From RGIG995 sp045542115 (GTDB taxonomy: Bacteria > Bacillota > Clostridia > Oscillospirales > UBA644): a stretch of 64,000 nt of DNA. Every line of letters starts with the position of its first letter. Position 1 is the first letter of the stretch. Of the stretch, positions 40,493 to 48,441 are shown piece by piece. The position numbers and the translations under genes are program-made. The notes beneath the pieces are model-generated. The model searched no databases. It was not told the origin of the DNA and saw nothing but the letters and a program-made list of their open reading frames with translations. The stretch is from contig JAZQKK010000022.1 in the NCBI GenBank assembly GCA_045542115.1, forward strand, positions 1 through 64,000, in the 5' to 3' direction.

Positions 40493-42025
40493 ATGAAAAA
40501 ACCTCTCGTTCTTTGCATTATGGACGGTTTTGGGTTTAATGACTGCGATAAAGTCAACGCTATCAAAGCCGCAAATACCCCCAATTTAGATAAGATTTTC
40601 GCCACCTGTCCCACTACCGAAATCGGTGCATCCGGGATGGACGTGGGTCTTCCCGACGGACAGATGGGGAACTCCGAAGTCGGCCACACCAATATCGGTG
40701 CCGGCCGGGTCGTATATCAAGAATTGACCCGCATCACCAAAGCCGCCAAAGAAGGGGCCTTGATGAGCAACGAGGCTCTGGTTGCCGCAATGGAAAATTG
40801 TAAGGCAAAGGGTTCCGCTCTTCACTTGATGGGGCTTCTGTCCGACGGTGGGGTACACTCTCACATTGAACATCTCTATGCGCTGGTCCGGATGGCGAAA
40901 GAGTTTGGCTTGACCAAGATTTTCGTCCACGCTCTGTTGGATGGCCGGGATGTCCCCCCCGCTTCCGCCGCGGATTTCATCGATGCCGCAAACGCGGAAT
41001 TTGCCAAGATCGGAGCCGGCAAAATTGCTACCGTGATGGGCCGTTTCTACGGAATGGACCGGGACAACCGCTGGGACCGTGTGGGAAAAGCCTACGCCGC
41101 TTTGGTCTACGGGGAAGGAAATCAAACCGACGATGCCGCGGCTGCCGTTCGTGCTTCTTATGAAACGGTGGACGAAGACGGAAAGCATCTGACCGACGAG
41201 TTCGTGCTTCCTACCGTAGTCAACGGAACCGACCGCATCGCTTCCGGGGATAGCGTGGTCTTCTTTAATTTCCGCCCCGACCGGGCGCGGGAAATTACCC
41301 GAACTTTCGTGGACCCCGAATTTAACGGGTTTGAACGTAAGGGCGGGAAACTGGATTTGTTCTACGTTTGTATGACCCAGTACGACGCGTCGATGCCCAA
41401 CGTGGAAGTGGCCTTCAAGCCGCAGTCGCTGGCCAATACCCTGGGGGAATATCTGTCCAAGCAGAATATGACCCAGTTGCGGATTGCCGAAACCGAAAAA
41501 TACGCTCACGTCACCTTCTTCTTTAACGGAGGCGTGGAAGTGGAATATCCCGGAGAAGACCGGATTCTGGTAGCTTCTCCCAAGGTTGCAACCTATGACT
41601 TGCAGCCGGAAATGAGTGCCGTACCTGTTTGCGATAAGGTTGTAGACGCCATCAACAGCGGAAAATACGACGTGGTGATTCTGAACTACGCGAACTGCGA
41701 TATGGTAGGTCACACCGGCATTTTCGAGGCTGCCGTCAAGGCAGTGGAAACCGTTGATACCTGCGTGGGCAGAACCGCAGAGGCCGTTCTAAATATGGGC
41801 GGCGTGATGCTTCTGACCGCAGACCACGGCAACGCCGATTGTATGATTGCCGAAGACGGCTCTCCCTTCACCGCACACACCACCAATCCCGTTCCTTTTG
41901 CTGTCATCGGCAAGGACTGCAAACTCCGTGAAGGCGGAAAACTGTGCGATATTTCTCCCACAATCCTCAAACTCTTAGGTCTTGCCCAACCCACCGAAAT
42001 GGACGGCGAAAGCATCATCCTGTAA
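40493..42025 (+). CDS. gpmI: 2,3-bisphosphoglycerate-independent phosphoglycerate mutase
   Basis: Manganese-dependent enzyme converting 3- to 2-phosphoglycerate. The 510-residue product starts KPLVLCIMDGFGFND with the metal-binding Asp, has the phosphoserine segment DGQMGNSEVGHTNIGAGRVVYQ, the HALLDGRDVPP and RFYGMDRDNRWDR substrate loops, and the late metal ligands in NYANCDMVGHTG and LLTADHGNADCM. ATG 40493 is better spaced from GGGAG than ATG 40487. It closes the pgk-tpiA-gpmI operon; gap and eno are not adjacent. Confidence 0.97.
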   Translation: MKKPLVLCIMDGFGFNDCDKVNAIKAANTPNLDKIFATCPTTEIGASGMDVGLPDGQMGNSEVGHTNIGAGRVVYQELTRITKAAKEGALMSNEALVAAMENCKAKGSALHLMGLLSDGGVHSHIEHLYALVRMAKEFGLTKIFVHALLDGRDVPPASAADFIDAANAEFAKIGAGKIATVMGRFYGMDRDNRWDRVGKAYAALVYGEGNQTDDAAAAVRASYETVDEDGKHLTDEFVLPTVVNGTDRIASGDSVVFFNFRPDRAREITRTFVDPEFNGFERKGGKLDLFYVCMTQYDASMPNVEVAFKPQSLANTLGEYLSKQNMTQLRIAETEKYAHVTFFFNGGVEVEYPGEDRILVASPKVATYDLQPEMSAVPVCDKVVDAINSGKYDVVILNYANCDMVGHTGIFEAAVKAVETVDTCVGRTAEAVLNMGGVMLLTADHGNADCMIAEDGSPFTAHTTNPVPFAVIGKDCKLREGGKLCDISPTILKLLGLAQPTEMDGESIIL

Positions 42026-42040
42026 GGGTAGGGGCGACGG

Positions 42041-42112
42041 GGTGCTTTTTCTTTTCGCGGAAAGAAAAAGCACCAAAAAGAAAAGCTGAATCCGACGCAA
42101 TTCTTGCGTCGG
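42041..42112 (+). repeat. left composite two-hairpin repeat of the 42-43 kb cassette
   Basis: First palindrome GGTGCTTTTTCTTT (42041-42054) / AAAGAAAAAGCACC (42061-42074), then AAAAAGAAAAGC and a second palindrome CCGACGCAA/TTGCGTCGG (42092-42112). The same two-part design occurs in inverted orientation on the other side of the cassette (42934-42995). Confidence 0.75.
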
Positions 42113-42135
42113 GGGAAAATAGAAATATTTTAGAA

Positions 42136-42168
42136 CGCTCTGTAAAAACAGAGCGGGCTACTTTTTTG
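42136..42168 (+). terminator. terminator downstream of gpmI
   Basis: Stem CGCTCTGT/ACAGAGCG with an AAAA-type loop, then GGCTAC and seven T residues. The GCTCTGT stem recurs in the terminator at 42883-42923. Confidence 0.75.
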
Positions 42169-42178
42169 TTTTTGGGGG

Positions 42179-42207
42179 TTTACAAATTAAAAAAAATGTG
42201 ATATAAT
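42179..42207 (+). promoter_or_regulatory. sigma-A promoter of the structured RNA / 163-aa gene
   Basis: TTTACA (42179-42184), 17-bp spacer, TATAAT (42202-42207). Confidence 0.85.
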
Positions 42208-42213
42208 ATTACT

Positions 42214-42368
42214 GCGACTCAACTGCATATTTTACGACCAAAGTGCGCATTTTTAAATTGTAAAAAATGCATACTTCATTTTTGCATACTTTGGTCTGTA
42301 AAAAGGTTGAGTCGCATCGCCGGAAGTTATGCGTTTTTTTGTGCGTAGTTTCGGCTACGCACTTTTTT
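42214..42368 (+). ncRNA. candidate structured RNA or transcription attenuator
   Basis: A stretch of about 155 bases begins seven bases after a good -10 box and ends in a strong terminator. Outer stem GCGACTCAAC (42214-42223) / GTTGAGTCGC (42306-42315); second stem TTTACGACCAAAGT.. (42231-42248) / ..ACTTTGGTCTGTAAA (42284-42302) with one bulge; an AU-rich apical part. The terminator is GTGCGTAG (42341-42348) / CTACGCAC (42355-42362) plus six T. GCCGGAA (42320-42326) can instead pair with TTTCGGC (42349-42355) and break the terminator, as expected for an attenuator. I do not match it to a known riboswitch class. It is either a free small RNA or the leader of the gene at 42391. Confidence 0.6.
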
Positions 42369-42390
42369 ATTTACAGAAAGAGGTATAAGT

Positions 42391-42882
42391 ATGTTTGAAG
42401 AAAATCATTTAGAAGAATTGGCTCAATCGTTATTTTACACCTTCCGTTTCTGGGAAAAACTTCCTCATCTTGAAAAAATTCCTCACAGTATATTATTTGC
42501 ATCGGACATCAGTGCTTTTCTTTTAACATTTTCCGGCTATCCGATGGAATTTTTGAAACGAATGAAATGGTTTTCTGCTTTTGAGGAAGAACGAGTAACC
42601 TCAGAAAGTCTCATTTTAACGGATTGTTGTTGTGTGGATTTAGAAACCGAGTTGCCGACTGTAATTAGAATAGTCGGAAGTTACAGGGACGTTGTTACAG
42701 AAGATCGAAGTAAAATCTTTGCAGAGGTTTTGGACCGTTTATGTGCGTTTTTTGAACTGTTAGGGAATCTAATTATGGATGAAGAAAATCAAGAGAGCCG
42801 AAATAAAGAATTGCGGATTTGTATTGAAAGAATACGGGAGTATATGAAAGATAATAAAAAGTACATTATGTTGCAAAAATAA
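42391..42882 (+). CDS. unknown 163-residue protein in an AT-rich cassette
   Basis: A predicted soluble, helical protein that starts MFEENHLEELAQSLFYTFRF and has amphipathic segments throughout; residues about 76-80 contain a DCCCVD cluster and the C terminus is highly charged (NKELRICIERIREYMKDNKK). No signal peptide or transmembrane span is clear. The ATG follows AGAGGTATAAGT. The base composition is notably more AT-rich than the flanking glycolytic and pyrimidine genes, and the gene is bracketed by inverted composite repeats, so acquisition is likely. I recognise no family and assign no function. Confidence 0.75.
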   Translation: MFEENHLEELAQSLFYTFRFWEKLPHLEKIPHSILFASDISAFLLTFSGYPMEFLKRMKWFSAFEEERVTSESLILTDCCCVDLETELPTVIRIVGSYRDVVTEDRSKIFAEVLDRLCAFFELLGNLIMDEENQESRNKELRICIERIREYMKDNKKYIMLQK

Positions 42883-42923
42883 AAAAACACCGCTCTGTAT
42901 AACATAGAGCTGTGTTTTTTTTA
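42883..42923 (+). terminator. terminator of the 163-aa gene
   Basis: Stem AAAACAC-GCTCTGT / ATAGAGC-GTGTTTT with an apical loop ATAAC and a T tract TTTTTTTTATA directly after the stop codon. Confidence 0.88.
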
Positions 42924-42933
42924 TATCATTCCG

Positions 42934-42995
42934 GCGAATGGAATTCGCCGGCTTTTGTTTTTCTTTCTTTTCTCACGAAAAGAAAGAAAAGTACA
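42934..42995 (-). repeat. right composite two-hairpin repeat, inverted relative to the left copy
   Basis: Read on the minus strand: GTACTTTTCTTTCTTTTC-GTGA-GAAAAGAAAGAAAAAC, then AAAAGCC and the palindrome CCGGCGAAT/ATTCGCCGG. This mirrors the left element in order and in the motifs CTTTTC, AAAAGC and a CCGnCG hairpin with an ATTC-type loop. It also sits 18 bp beyond the pyrI end and could serve as its terminator. Confidence 0.7.
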
Positions 42996-43012
42996 ACCTC
43001 ACCCCACGTCTC

Positions 43013-43429
43013 TCACTTTGCGGCGGTTTCGCAGTAGAGGCACCGATAGGTGCGGGTCTCGGGGTCGGTGAGTTTGAAGACGTGCTTCAATTCCTGCTCG
43101 GTGGAAGTGATGCACCGGGGGTTTTTGCATTTCAGAACGCCGGTGAGGATTTCAGGCAGGTCCACGGTCTTTTTCTCGACAAGGACACCGTCTTTGATGA
43201 CGTTTACGGTAATGCCGGGGTCTACGTAGCCCAGGATGTTCAGGTCCAGGTCGATTTCGGCATCGATTTTGATGATGTCCTTTTTGCCCATTTTCCGGCT
43301 GTTGGAATTTTTGATGATAGCCACGGTGCAGTCCAAATTCCCCAACCCAAGAAGGTCGTAGATGGCCATCCCTTTTCCGGCGGAAATATGGTCGATGACA
43401 AGTCCGTTGCGAATGGAATCAATATGCAT
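43013..43429 (-). CDS. pyrI: aspartate carbamoyltransferase regulatory subunit
   Basis: Regulatory chain that binds nucleotides and zinc and assembles with PyrB catalytic trimers. The 138-residue product has the allosteric domain (MHIDSIRNGLVIDHISAGKG, VAIIKNSNSRKMGKKDIIKI) and the zinc domain with CKNPRC and CLYC spaced as in the family. It is shorter than the E. coli chain but usual for Clostridia. It follows pyrB with one base between, and is the last gene of the pyr operon. Confidence 0.95.
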   Translation of the reverse strand: MHIDSIRNGLVIDHISAGKGMAIYDLLGLGNLDCTVAIIKNSNSRKMGKKDIIKIDAEIDLDLNILGYVDPGITVNVIKDGVLVEKKTVDLPEILTGVLKCKNPRCITSTEQELKHVFKLTDPETRTYRCLYCETAAK

Positions 43430-43430
43430 C

Positions 43431-44342
43431 TTACTTCACCTCCAACAGTTTCATAATCAGTGCCATCCGGATATATTTTCCGTACAGAACCTGTTTGAAG
43501 TAACAGGCTCTCGGGTCGTCGTCAATCTCCACGGAGATTTCGTTGACCCGCGGCAGGGGGTGCATAATGCACAGGTCTTTTTTCGCGTTTTTTAATTTTG
43601 TGGGTGTCAGAATATAACTGTCCCGCAGGCGCAGATAATCTTCTTCGTTGAAGAAGCGTTCCCGCTGTACTCGGGTCATATACAGAATGTCCAGGGAAGG
43701 CAATGCTTCCTGCAAATCCGTGGTCTGCACGTATTCAATGCCGGACGCTTTCATCTTTTGCTTTACGTAAGAAGGAACCTTCAATTCTTCGGGGGAGATG
43801 AGAACGATTTTCACGTTCTTGTACCGACACAGCGCCCCAATCAAGGAGTGAACGGTCCGGCCAAATTTCAGGTCGCCGCAGAAGCCCACCGTGAGTCCGT
43901 CGATTTTCCCTTTTTCCCGGGAGATGGTCAAAAGGTCGGTCAAGGTTTGGGTGGGGTGGTTGTGTCCACCGTCTCCGGCGTTGATGACGGGGATGGACGC
44001 CGCCTGGGCCGCCACGAAGGGTGCCCCTTCTTTGGGGTGTCGCATTGCAATGATATCCGCGTAGCAACTCACGGTTTTTGCGGTATCGGAAACGCTTTCC
44101 CCTTTTGCCGCAGAAGAAGATTGTGCCTCAGAGAATCCGAGAACGTTTCCCCCCAATTCGTACATCGCCGCCTCAAAAGAGAGACGGGTCCGGGTGGAGG
44201 GTTCAAAAAACAGAGTGGCCAATTTCTTTCCCCGGCATTTTTCGGAATACTTGGCGGGATTGTCGATAATATCGTTGGCGGTGGCGATCAACTCGTCGAT
44301 TTCTGCGGGAGAAAGGTCGAGAATATCAATCAAACTTCTCAT
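43431..44342 (-). CDS. pyrB: aspartate carbamoyltransferase catalytic subunit
   Basis: Condenses carbamoyl phosphate with aspartate, the committed step of pyrimidine synthesis. The 303-residue product carries the carbamoyl-phosphate site FEPSTRTRLSFEAAM, DGGHNHPTQTLTDLLT, GDLKFGRTVHSL and the late loop MHPLPRVNEI. Its ATG overlaps the pyrE stop as ATGA. The separate regulatory gene pyrI follows. Confidence 0.97.
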   Translation of the reverse strand: MRSLIDILDLSPAEIDELIATANDIIDNPAKYSEKCRGKKLATLFFEPSTRTRLSFEAAMYELGGNVLGFSEAQSSSAAKGESVSDTAKTVSCYADIIAMRHPKEGAPFVAAQAASIPVINAGDGGHNHPTQTLTDLLTISREKGKIDGLTVGFCGDLKFGRTVHSLIGALCRYKNVKIVLISPEELKVPSYVKQKMKASGIEYVQTTDLQEALPSLDILYMTRVQRERFFNEEDYLRLRDSYILTPTKLKNAKKDLCIMHPLPRVNEISVEIDDDPRACYFKQVLYGKYIRMALIMKLLEVK

Positions 44343-44995
44343 TGTTTTGCTCCGTTTACGGCAAGATAGTTTTTGATGCGGGTTACGTTTTCTTCGTTTG
44401 CGGGGTCTTCTTCCAGGTATTCGATGATGTCGTAGACGTCAACGACGGAATAGACCGGGAATCCGAACTGTTCTTCGATTTCCTGCATTGCTCCCTTTTC
44501 GGTCTGACCCTTTTCTTTCCGGTCTACCATAATGAAGGTTGCAATAACCTTCGTCCCTTCCAGATGTTTGAGAATTTCCATACTTTCCCGGATGGCGGTG
44601 CCGGCGGTGATAACGTCTTCAATGATAACGATTTCTTCTCCGGCCTCAGGAACGTAACCTACGAAGGTTCCGCCTTCCCCGTGATCCTTGACTTCCTTGC
44701 GGTTGAAGAAGAAGGGAACGTTCAGACCGTTTTTGGACAGTGCGACGGCGGCGGAAATGGACAGGGAGATGCCTTTGTAGGCAGGTCCGTAGAGAACCGC
44801 TTCTTTTTTGCCCAGCTTGTCAAAGTAAGCTTTTGCGTAAAATTCGCCCATTTTGGTAATCTGGTCGCCGGTCTTGATCATTCCGGCGTTGACGAAATAG
44901 GGGATTTTGCGGCCGGATTTAGCGGTGAAATCACCGAATTTCAAAACGCCGGCACTCTGCAAAAATTCAATAAACTCTCTCTTGTAAGCTTCCAT
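44339..44995 (-). CDS. pyrE: orotate phosphoribosyltransferase
   Basis: Transfers ribose phosphate from PRPP to orotate. The 218-residue product has the PRPP motif VIIEDVITAGTAIRESMEIL, the substrate loop FNRKEVKDHGEGG, and FVNAGMIKTGDQ near the N terminus. It lies between the small FakA-C-like gene (17-base gap) and pyrB (ATGA overlap) in the pyr operon. Confidence 0.96.
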   Translation of the reverse strand: MEAYKREFIEFLQSAGVLKFGDFTAKSGRKIPYFVNAGMIKTGDQITKMGEFYAKAYFDKLGKKEAVLYGPAYKGISLSISAAVALSKNGLNVPFFFNRKEVKDHGEGGTFVGYVPEAGEEIVIIEDVITAGTAIRESMEILKHLEGTKVIATFIMVDRKEKGQTEKGAMQEIEEQFGFPVYSVVDVYDIIEYLEEDPANEENVTRIKNYLAVNGAKQ

Positions 44996-45012
44996 AGTTT
45001 CGTGTCCTTTCT

Positions 45013-45261
45013 TTATCCCTTTAAGCCTCGGGCTTGTCGGTCCATATCTTCTACTACGATGTCAAAAATTTCGCCCAACTGTGCGCAATATTGCAGAATT
45101 TCCCAGGGCTCGTTGGTGTGGAAATGAATTTTGATCAGATCCTCGTCTCCTACGGCAAGAAGGCAATCTCCTTTAAAATTCGCAAGGAAATAATTTCCGA
45201 TTGCATCTTCGTCCAAATTGGTTCCTTCGATGAGGAGTTGTACGTCGTATCGAAATTCCAT
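45013..45261 (-). CDS. stand-alone FakA/YloV C-terminal-like (DAK-associated) domain protein
   Basis: An 82-residue protein resembling the last domain of the fatty-acid kinase FakA/YloV family: YDVQLLIEGTNLDEDAI, DCLLAVGDEDLIKIHFHT and PWEILQYCAQLGEIFDIVVEDM. It lacks the kinase (DhaL) part, so it cannot phosphorylate on its own and may be a regulatory or substrate-binding unit. ATG 45261 has GAGGA six bases upstream. It sits nine bases after pyrF and 17 before pyrE, apparently as a regular member of the pyr operon; its role there is unknown. Confidence 0.8.
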   Translation of the reverse strand: MEFRYDVQLLIEGTNLDEDAIGNYFLANFKGDCLLAVGDEDLIKIHFHTNEPWEILQYCAQLGEIFDIVVEDMDRQARGLKG

Positions 45262-45270
45262 AGCCAATCC

Positions 45271-45969
45271 TCAGTCACAGAATTCGTTGACACAACGTTC
45301 GTAAGCGGCCACGGGGTCTTCCGCGGCGGTGATGGGACGGCCTACCACGATGTAGTCCGAGCCGATTTCTTTGGCCTGAGCCGGGGTCATAACCCGCTTC
45401 TGGTCTCCTACGTCTCCGTCGGCAAAACGGACGCCGGGGGTAACGGTGACAAATTCTTTTCCACAGGTTTCGTGAACCTTTCCGGCTTCCAGAGGAGAAC
45501 ATACCACGCCGTCCAGCCCGGCGATTTTGGCGTTATGGGCGTAGTGCATTACCACGTCGGCAATGGGTTTTTCAATCCACAGGTCCTTTTCCATACTTTC
45601 TTGGTCGGTGGAAGTCAACTGGGTGACGGCAATCAGCATCGGACGGGTGCCGTCGGGACGGGTCAGTCCTTCGATGGCGGCTTCCATCATCCGGCAGGTG
45701 CCGGCGGCGTGGAGGTTGGTCATATCCACGTCAAGGCGGGACAGGACTGCCATCGACTTTTTCACGGTGTTGGGGATATCGTGAAGTTTCAAATCCAAGA
45801 AAATCTTATGCCCCCGGTTCTTGATTTCTTTCACAATGGAGGGGCCTTCTGCATAGTACAGTTCCATTCCAATCTTTACGAAAGGTTTACGGCCGGTGAA
45901 TTTATCCAGAAATGCAAAGGTTTTTTCCGCGCTGTCAAAATCGCAGGCGATGATAACGTCTTTTCCCAT
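45271..45969 (-). CDS. pyrF: orotidine 5'-phosphate decarboxylase
   Basis: Last step of UMP synthesis. The 232-residue product has the catalytic Lys/Asp motif KIFLDLKLHDIPNTV, the N-terminal VIIACDFDSAEKTF, TVTPGVRFADGDVGDQKRVMTP and the phosphate-binding end DYIVVGRPITAAEDP. The start follows AAGGAGATATAT. It is in the pyr operon, 26 bases after the esterase gene. Confidence 0.96.
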   Translation of the reverse strand: MGKDVIIACDFDSAEKTFAFLDKFTGRKPFVKIGMELYYAEGPSIVKEIKNRGHKIFLDLKLHDIPNTVKKSMAVLSRLDVDMTNLHAAGTCRMMEAAIEGLTRPDGTRPMLIAVTQLTSTDQESMEKDLWIEKPIADVVMHYAHNAKIAGLDGVVCSPLEAGKVHETCGKEFVTVTPGVRFADGDVGDQKRVMTPAQAKEIGSDYIVVGRPITAAEDPVAAYERCVNEFCD

Positions 45970-45995
45970 AATATATCTCCTTTAAATATGATACT

Positions 45996-46793
45996 TTACA
46001 GATTGTTTGCCCACGCAGCGGCCATTCCCACCCATTTTGCAATTTCGGGGTTGACGTATTCTTTTCTGCCGTTCCAGGCGGTGATTTCATTGGCTAAGGC
46101 CATTCCGTGAGGTCCTTTGGGGTAAATATGCAATTCAAAAGGGACTCCGGCTTTGGCATAGGCATTGGCAAGGTCGAAAGAATCCTGTACCGGAACGATT
46201 TCATCGGTGGCGGTGTGGAGAATAAACGCCGGAGCACTGTCTTTGTCTACGTGAAGATTCAGATAACTCTGTTTTTTTTGTTCGTCCGTGGGAGTGTCGG
46301 TGCACCACAGGTTTTTAAAAGACCCTTCGTGACCGTTGACTACCGGATAGATGGGCATAATCCCTTTGGGCTTGTTGTAGCCGTAGGGCATATCCAAGGC
46401 TTCGTAGATTGCCGGATGCTTCCACAAAATTCCGCAACTTCCCGTCAAATGTCCACCGGCGGAAAATCCGGTGACGAAGACGTTGTCCGGGTCAATGCCG
46501 TATTCGACGGCGTTGTCTTTGATGTGTTTGATGGCCATTGCCGCTTCAATGAGTTGTGCGGGGAAGGGGCGCTTGCGGCCCACGGAATATTTCAACACAA
46601 AGGCGTTGTATCCGTAGGGCAGAAAGGCCAGGGCAATGGGCTCTCCTTCCCGGTCGGAGCAAATTTCTTTGTATCCGCCCCCGGGGATGACCAAAATCGC
46701 CTTTCGCAGATTGTCCCCATAGGGGTCGGCCACGTAAGCGTCCAAGGTAATTGTTTCGTCTTCGGGCCGAAGAGAAATGGTTTTGAAAATCAT
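45996..46793 (-). CDS. alpha/beta hydrolase, acetyl-esterase type, inside the pyr operon
   Basis: The 265-residue protein has the oxyanion-type segment ILVIPGGGYKEICSDREG, the nucleophile elbow GFSAGGHLTG and the late Asp and His in HTATDEIVPVQDS and PKGPHGMALA, a complete Ser-Asp-His triad of BD-FAE/xylan-acetyl-esterase-like enzymes. No signal peptide is seen. It lies four bases after pyrD and 26 before pyrF, so it is cotranscribed with pyrimidine genes although no pyrimidine reaction requires it. The substrate is probably an acetylated sugar, from family resemblance only. Confidence 0.88.
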   Translation of the reverse strand: MIFKTISLRPEDETITLDAYVADPYGDNLRKAILVIPGGGYKEICSDREGEPIALAFLPYGYNAFVLKYSVGRKRPFPAQLIEAAMAIKHIKDNAVEYGIDPDNVFVTGFSAGGHLTGSCGILWKHPAIYEALDMPYGYNKPKGIMPIYPVVNGHEGSFKNLWCTDTPTDEQKKQSYLNLHVDKDSAPAFILHTATDEIVPVQDSFDLANAYAKAGVPFELHIYPKGPHGMALANEITAWNGRKEYVNPEIAKWVGMAAAWANNL

Positions 46794-46797
46794 AACG

Positions 46798-47706
46798 TCA
46801 CGCCTTTCCGATAATATCGTTCAGATCCGAAACGCCGTATTGCTTCATTACGTTGGGAAGGTCTTCGATGATGTTTTTGCAGGCATAGGGTTCCACCAGA
46901 TTTGCGGCACCCACTTGCACTGCCGTAGCCCCGGCGAGCATCATTTCAAGAACGTCTTCCGCCGTAGTGACGCCTCCCATTCCCACTACGGGGATGTGGA
47001 CGGCGTGGGCTACTTGGTAGACCATCCGCACCGCCACCGGAAAGATGGCAGAACCGGAAAATCCGCCCATTTTATTGGCAATGACCGGTTTTTTTGTTTT
47101 CAGGTCGATTCGCATCCCCAACAGCGTGTTGATAAGACTGATGCCGTCCGCACCCGCTTCTTCGCAGGCTTTTGCGATGGAAACGATGTCGGTTACGTTG
47201 GGGGAAAGTTTGATGATGACCGGCTTTTTAGTTACGGCTTTAACGGCTTTTGTTACTTCCGCCGCCGCTTCGGGGGAGGTCCCGAAGGACATCCCGCCCC
47301 CGTGGACGTTGGGGCAGGAAATGTTCACTTCCAGCCAGCCTACCTGGTCGCACCGGTCCAATTTTTCACAGGTAGCGGCGTAGTCGGGCACGGAAAATCC
47401 GCTGACGTTGGCCATAACCGGCTTGTGGAAGCACGTTGCAAGTTTCGGTAATTCTTCGGAGATGACTTTATCTACCCCGGGATTTTGCAACCCCACGGCG
47501 TTGATCATTCCGGCGGTACATTCTGCGATACGGGGGGTGGGATTTCCGAATCGGGGTTCCAGGGTGGTCCCTTTAAAGGAAAACGTACCAAGCAGATTGA
47601 TATCGTACAATTCGGCAAATTCGTAGCCGAAGCCGAAGGTTCCGCTGGCAGGGATGATGGGATTGTCCAGCTCGATGCCGCAGAGGTTGACTTTCGTATT
47701 TACCAT
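46798..47706 (-). CDS. pyrD: dihydroorotate dehydrogenase, class 1B catalytic subunit
   Basis: FMN enzyme oxidising dihydroorotate to orotate with NAD through PyrK. The 302-residue product shows NPIIPASGTFGFGYEF, EVNISCPNVHGGGMSFG with the active-site Cys, KLSPNVTDI, and the FMN loop GMGGVTTAEDVLEMMLAGATAVQVG. Its start overlaps the pyrK end by seven bases, as expected for subunits of one complex. Confidence 0.97.
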   Translation of the reverse strand: MVNTKVNLCGIELDNPIIPASGTFGFGYEFAELYDINLLGTFSFKGTTLEPRFGNPTPRIAECTAGMINAVGLQNPGVDKVISEELPKLATCFHKPVMANVSGFSVPDYAATCEKLDRCDQVGWLEVNISCPNVHGGGMSFGTSPEAAAEVTKAVKAVTKKPVIIKLSPNVTDIVSIAKACEEAGADGISLINTLLGMRIDLKTKKPVIANKMGGFSGSAIFPVAVRMVYQVAHAVHIPVVGMGGVTTAEDVLEMMLAGATAVQVGAANLVEPYACKNIIEDLPNVMKQYGVSDLNDIIGKA

Positions 47707-48431
47707 ATGATTTCCTCCTTCTCCAACACCGGACCGTCTTTACAGATGCGCTTGTTTCCGTATTTTGTCTTACAGGAGCATCCCATACAAGCCCCAAATC
47801 CGCATCCCATCCGTTCTTCAAAACTGAACTGACCGGAAATTTCGGTGGCATTGTACAGGGCTTTCAACATCGGCTCGGGGCCGCAGGTGTAAAAATACGT
47901 GGCGTCGATACCGTCGAGGGCATCGGTGACAAATCCTTTCACGCCTTTCGTTCCGTCTACGGTAGCAACCCGTACGGTGCAGCCGAGGGCTTTAAATTCG
48001 TCTTCATAGAAAACTTCCGAAGCGGTATTGAAGCCCAAAATGACGGTGACGTCTTTCCCCTGGGCAATCAAATCTTTGGCCAATAAGTACATCGGGGGGA
48101 CCCCCACGCCGCCACCCACCAACAGGGGACGGTCTCCGGATTTGGACAGGTCGTAACCGTTTCCAAGGCCGGTGAGAATGTCGATTTTGGTTCCTGCGGG
48201 CATTTGGCCCATATCCTTCGTGCCGCCGCCGACGATTTTATAAATAAGCGTCAGCGTATCCCCCTGGCGGTCACAGACCGAAATGGGACGGCGAAGGTAG
48301 CGGCCTTCGATTTTCAGATTGACGAACTGACCGGGCCGGGTAATGTCACTGCAATCCCCGGTCAGGGTCATTTTCATAACGTCTTTTGTCAGGGGGAGAT
48401 TTTCCGTGACAGTGAAGATGGATTGAATCAT
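47700..48431 (-). CDS. pyrK: dihydroorotate dehydrogenase electron-transfer subunit
   Basis: FAD and 2Fe-2S subunit that links PyrD to NAD. The 243-residue product has RPGQFVNLKIEGRYLRRPISVCD, PLLVGGGVGVPPMYLLA and the cluster site MGCGFGACMGCSC with the later CKDGP. It precedes pyrD and follows carB after ten bases. It is a relative of NfnA and FlxA, both encoded elsewhere in this window. Confidence 0.97.
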   Translation of the reverse strand: MIQSIFTVTENLPLTKDVMKMTLTGDCSDITRPGQFVNLKIEGRYLRRPISVCDRQGDTLTLIYKIVGGGTKDMGQMPAGTKIDILTGLGNGYDLSKSGDRPLLVGGGVGVPPMYLLAKDLIAQGKDVTVILGFNTASEVFYEDEFKALGCTVRVATVDGTKGVKGFVTDALDGIDATYFYTCGPEPMLKALYNATEISGQFSFEERMGCGFGACMGCSCKTKYGNKRICKDGPVLEKEEIIW

Positions 48432-48441
48432 AGTGTACTCC

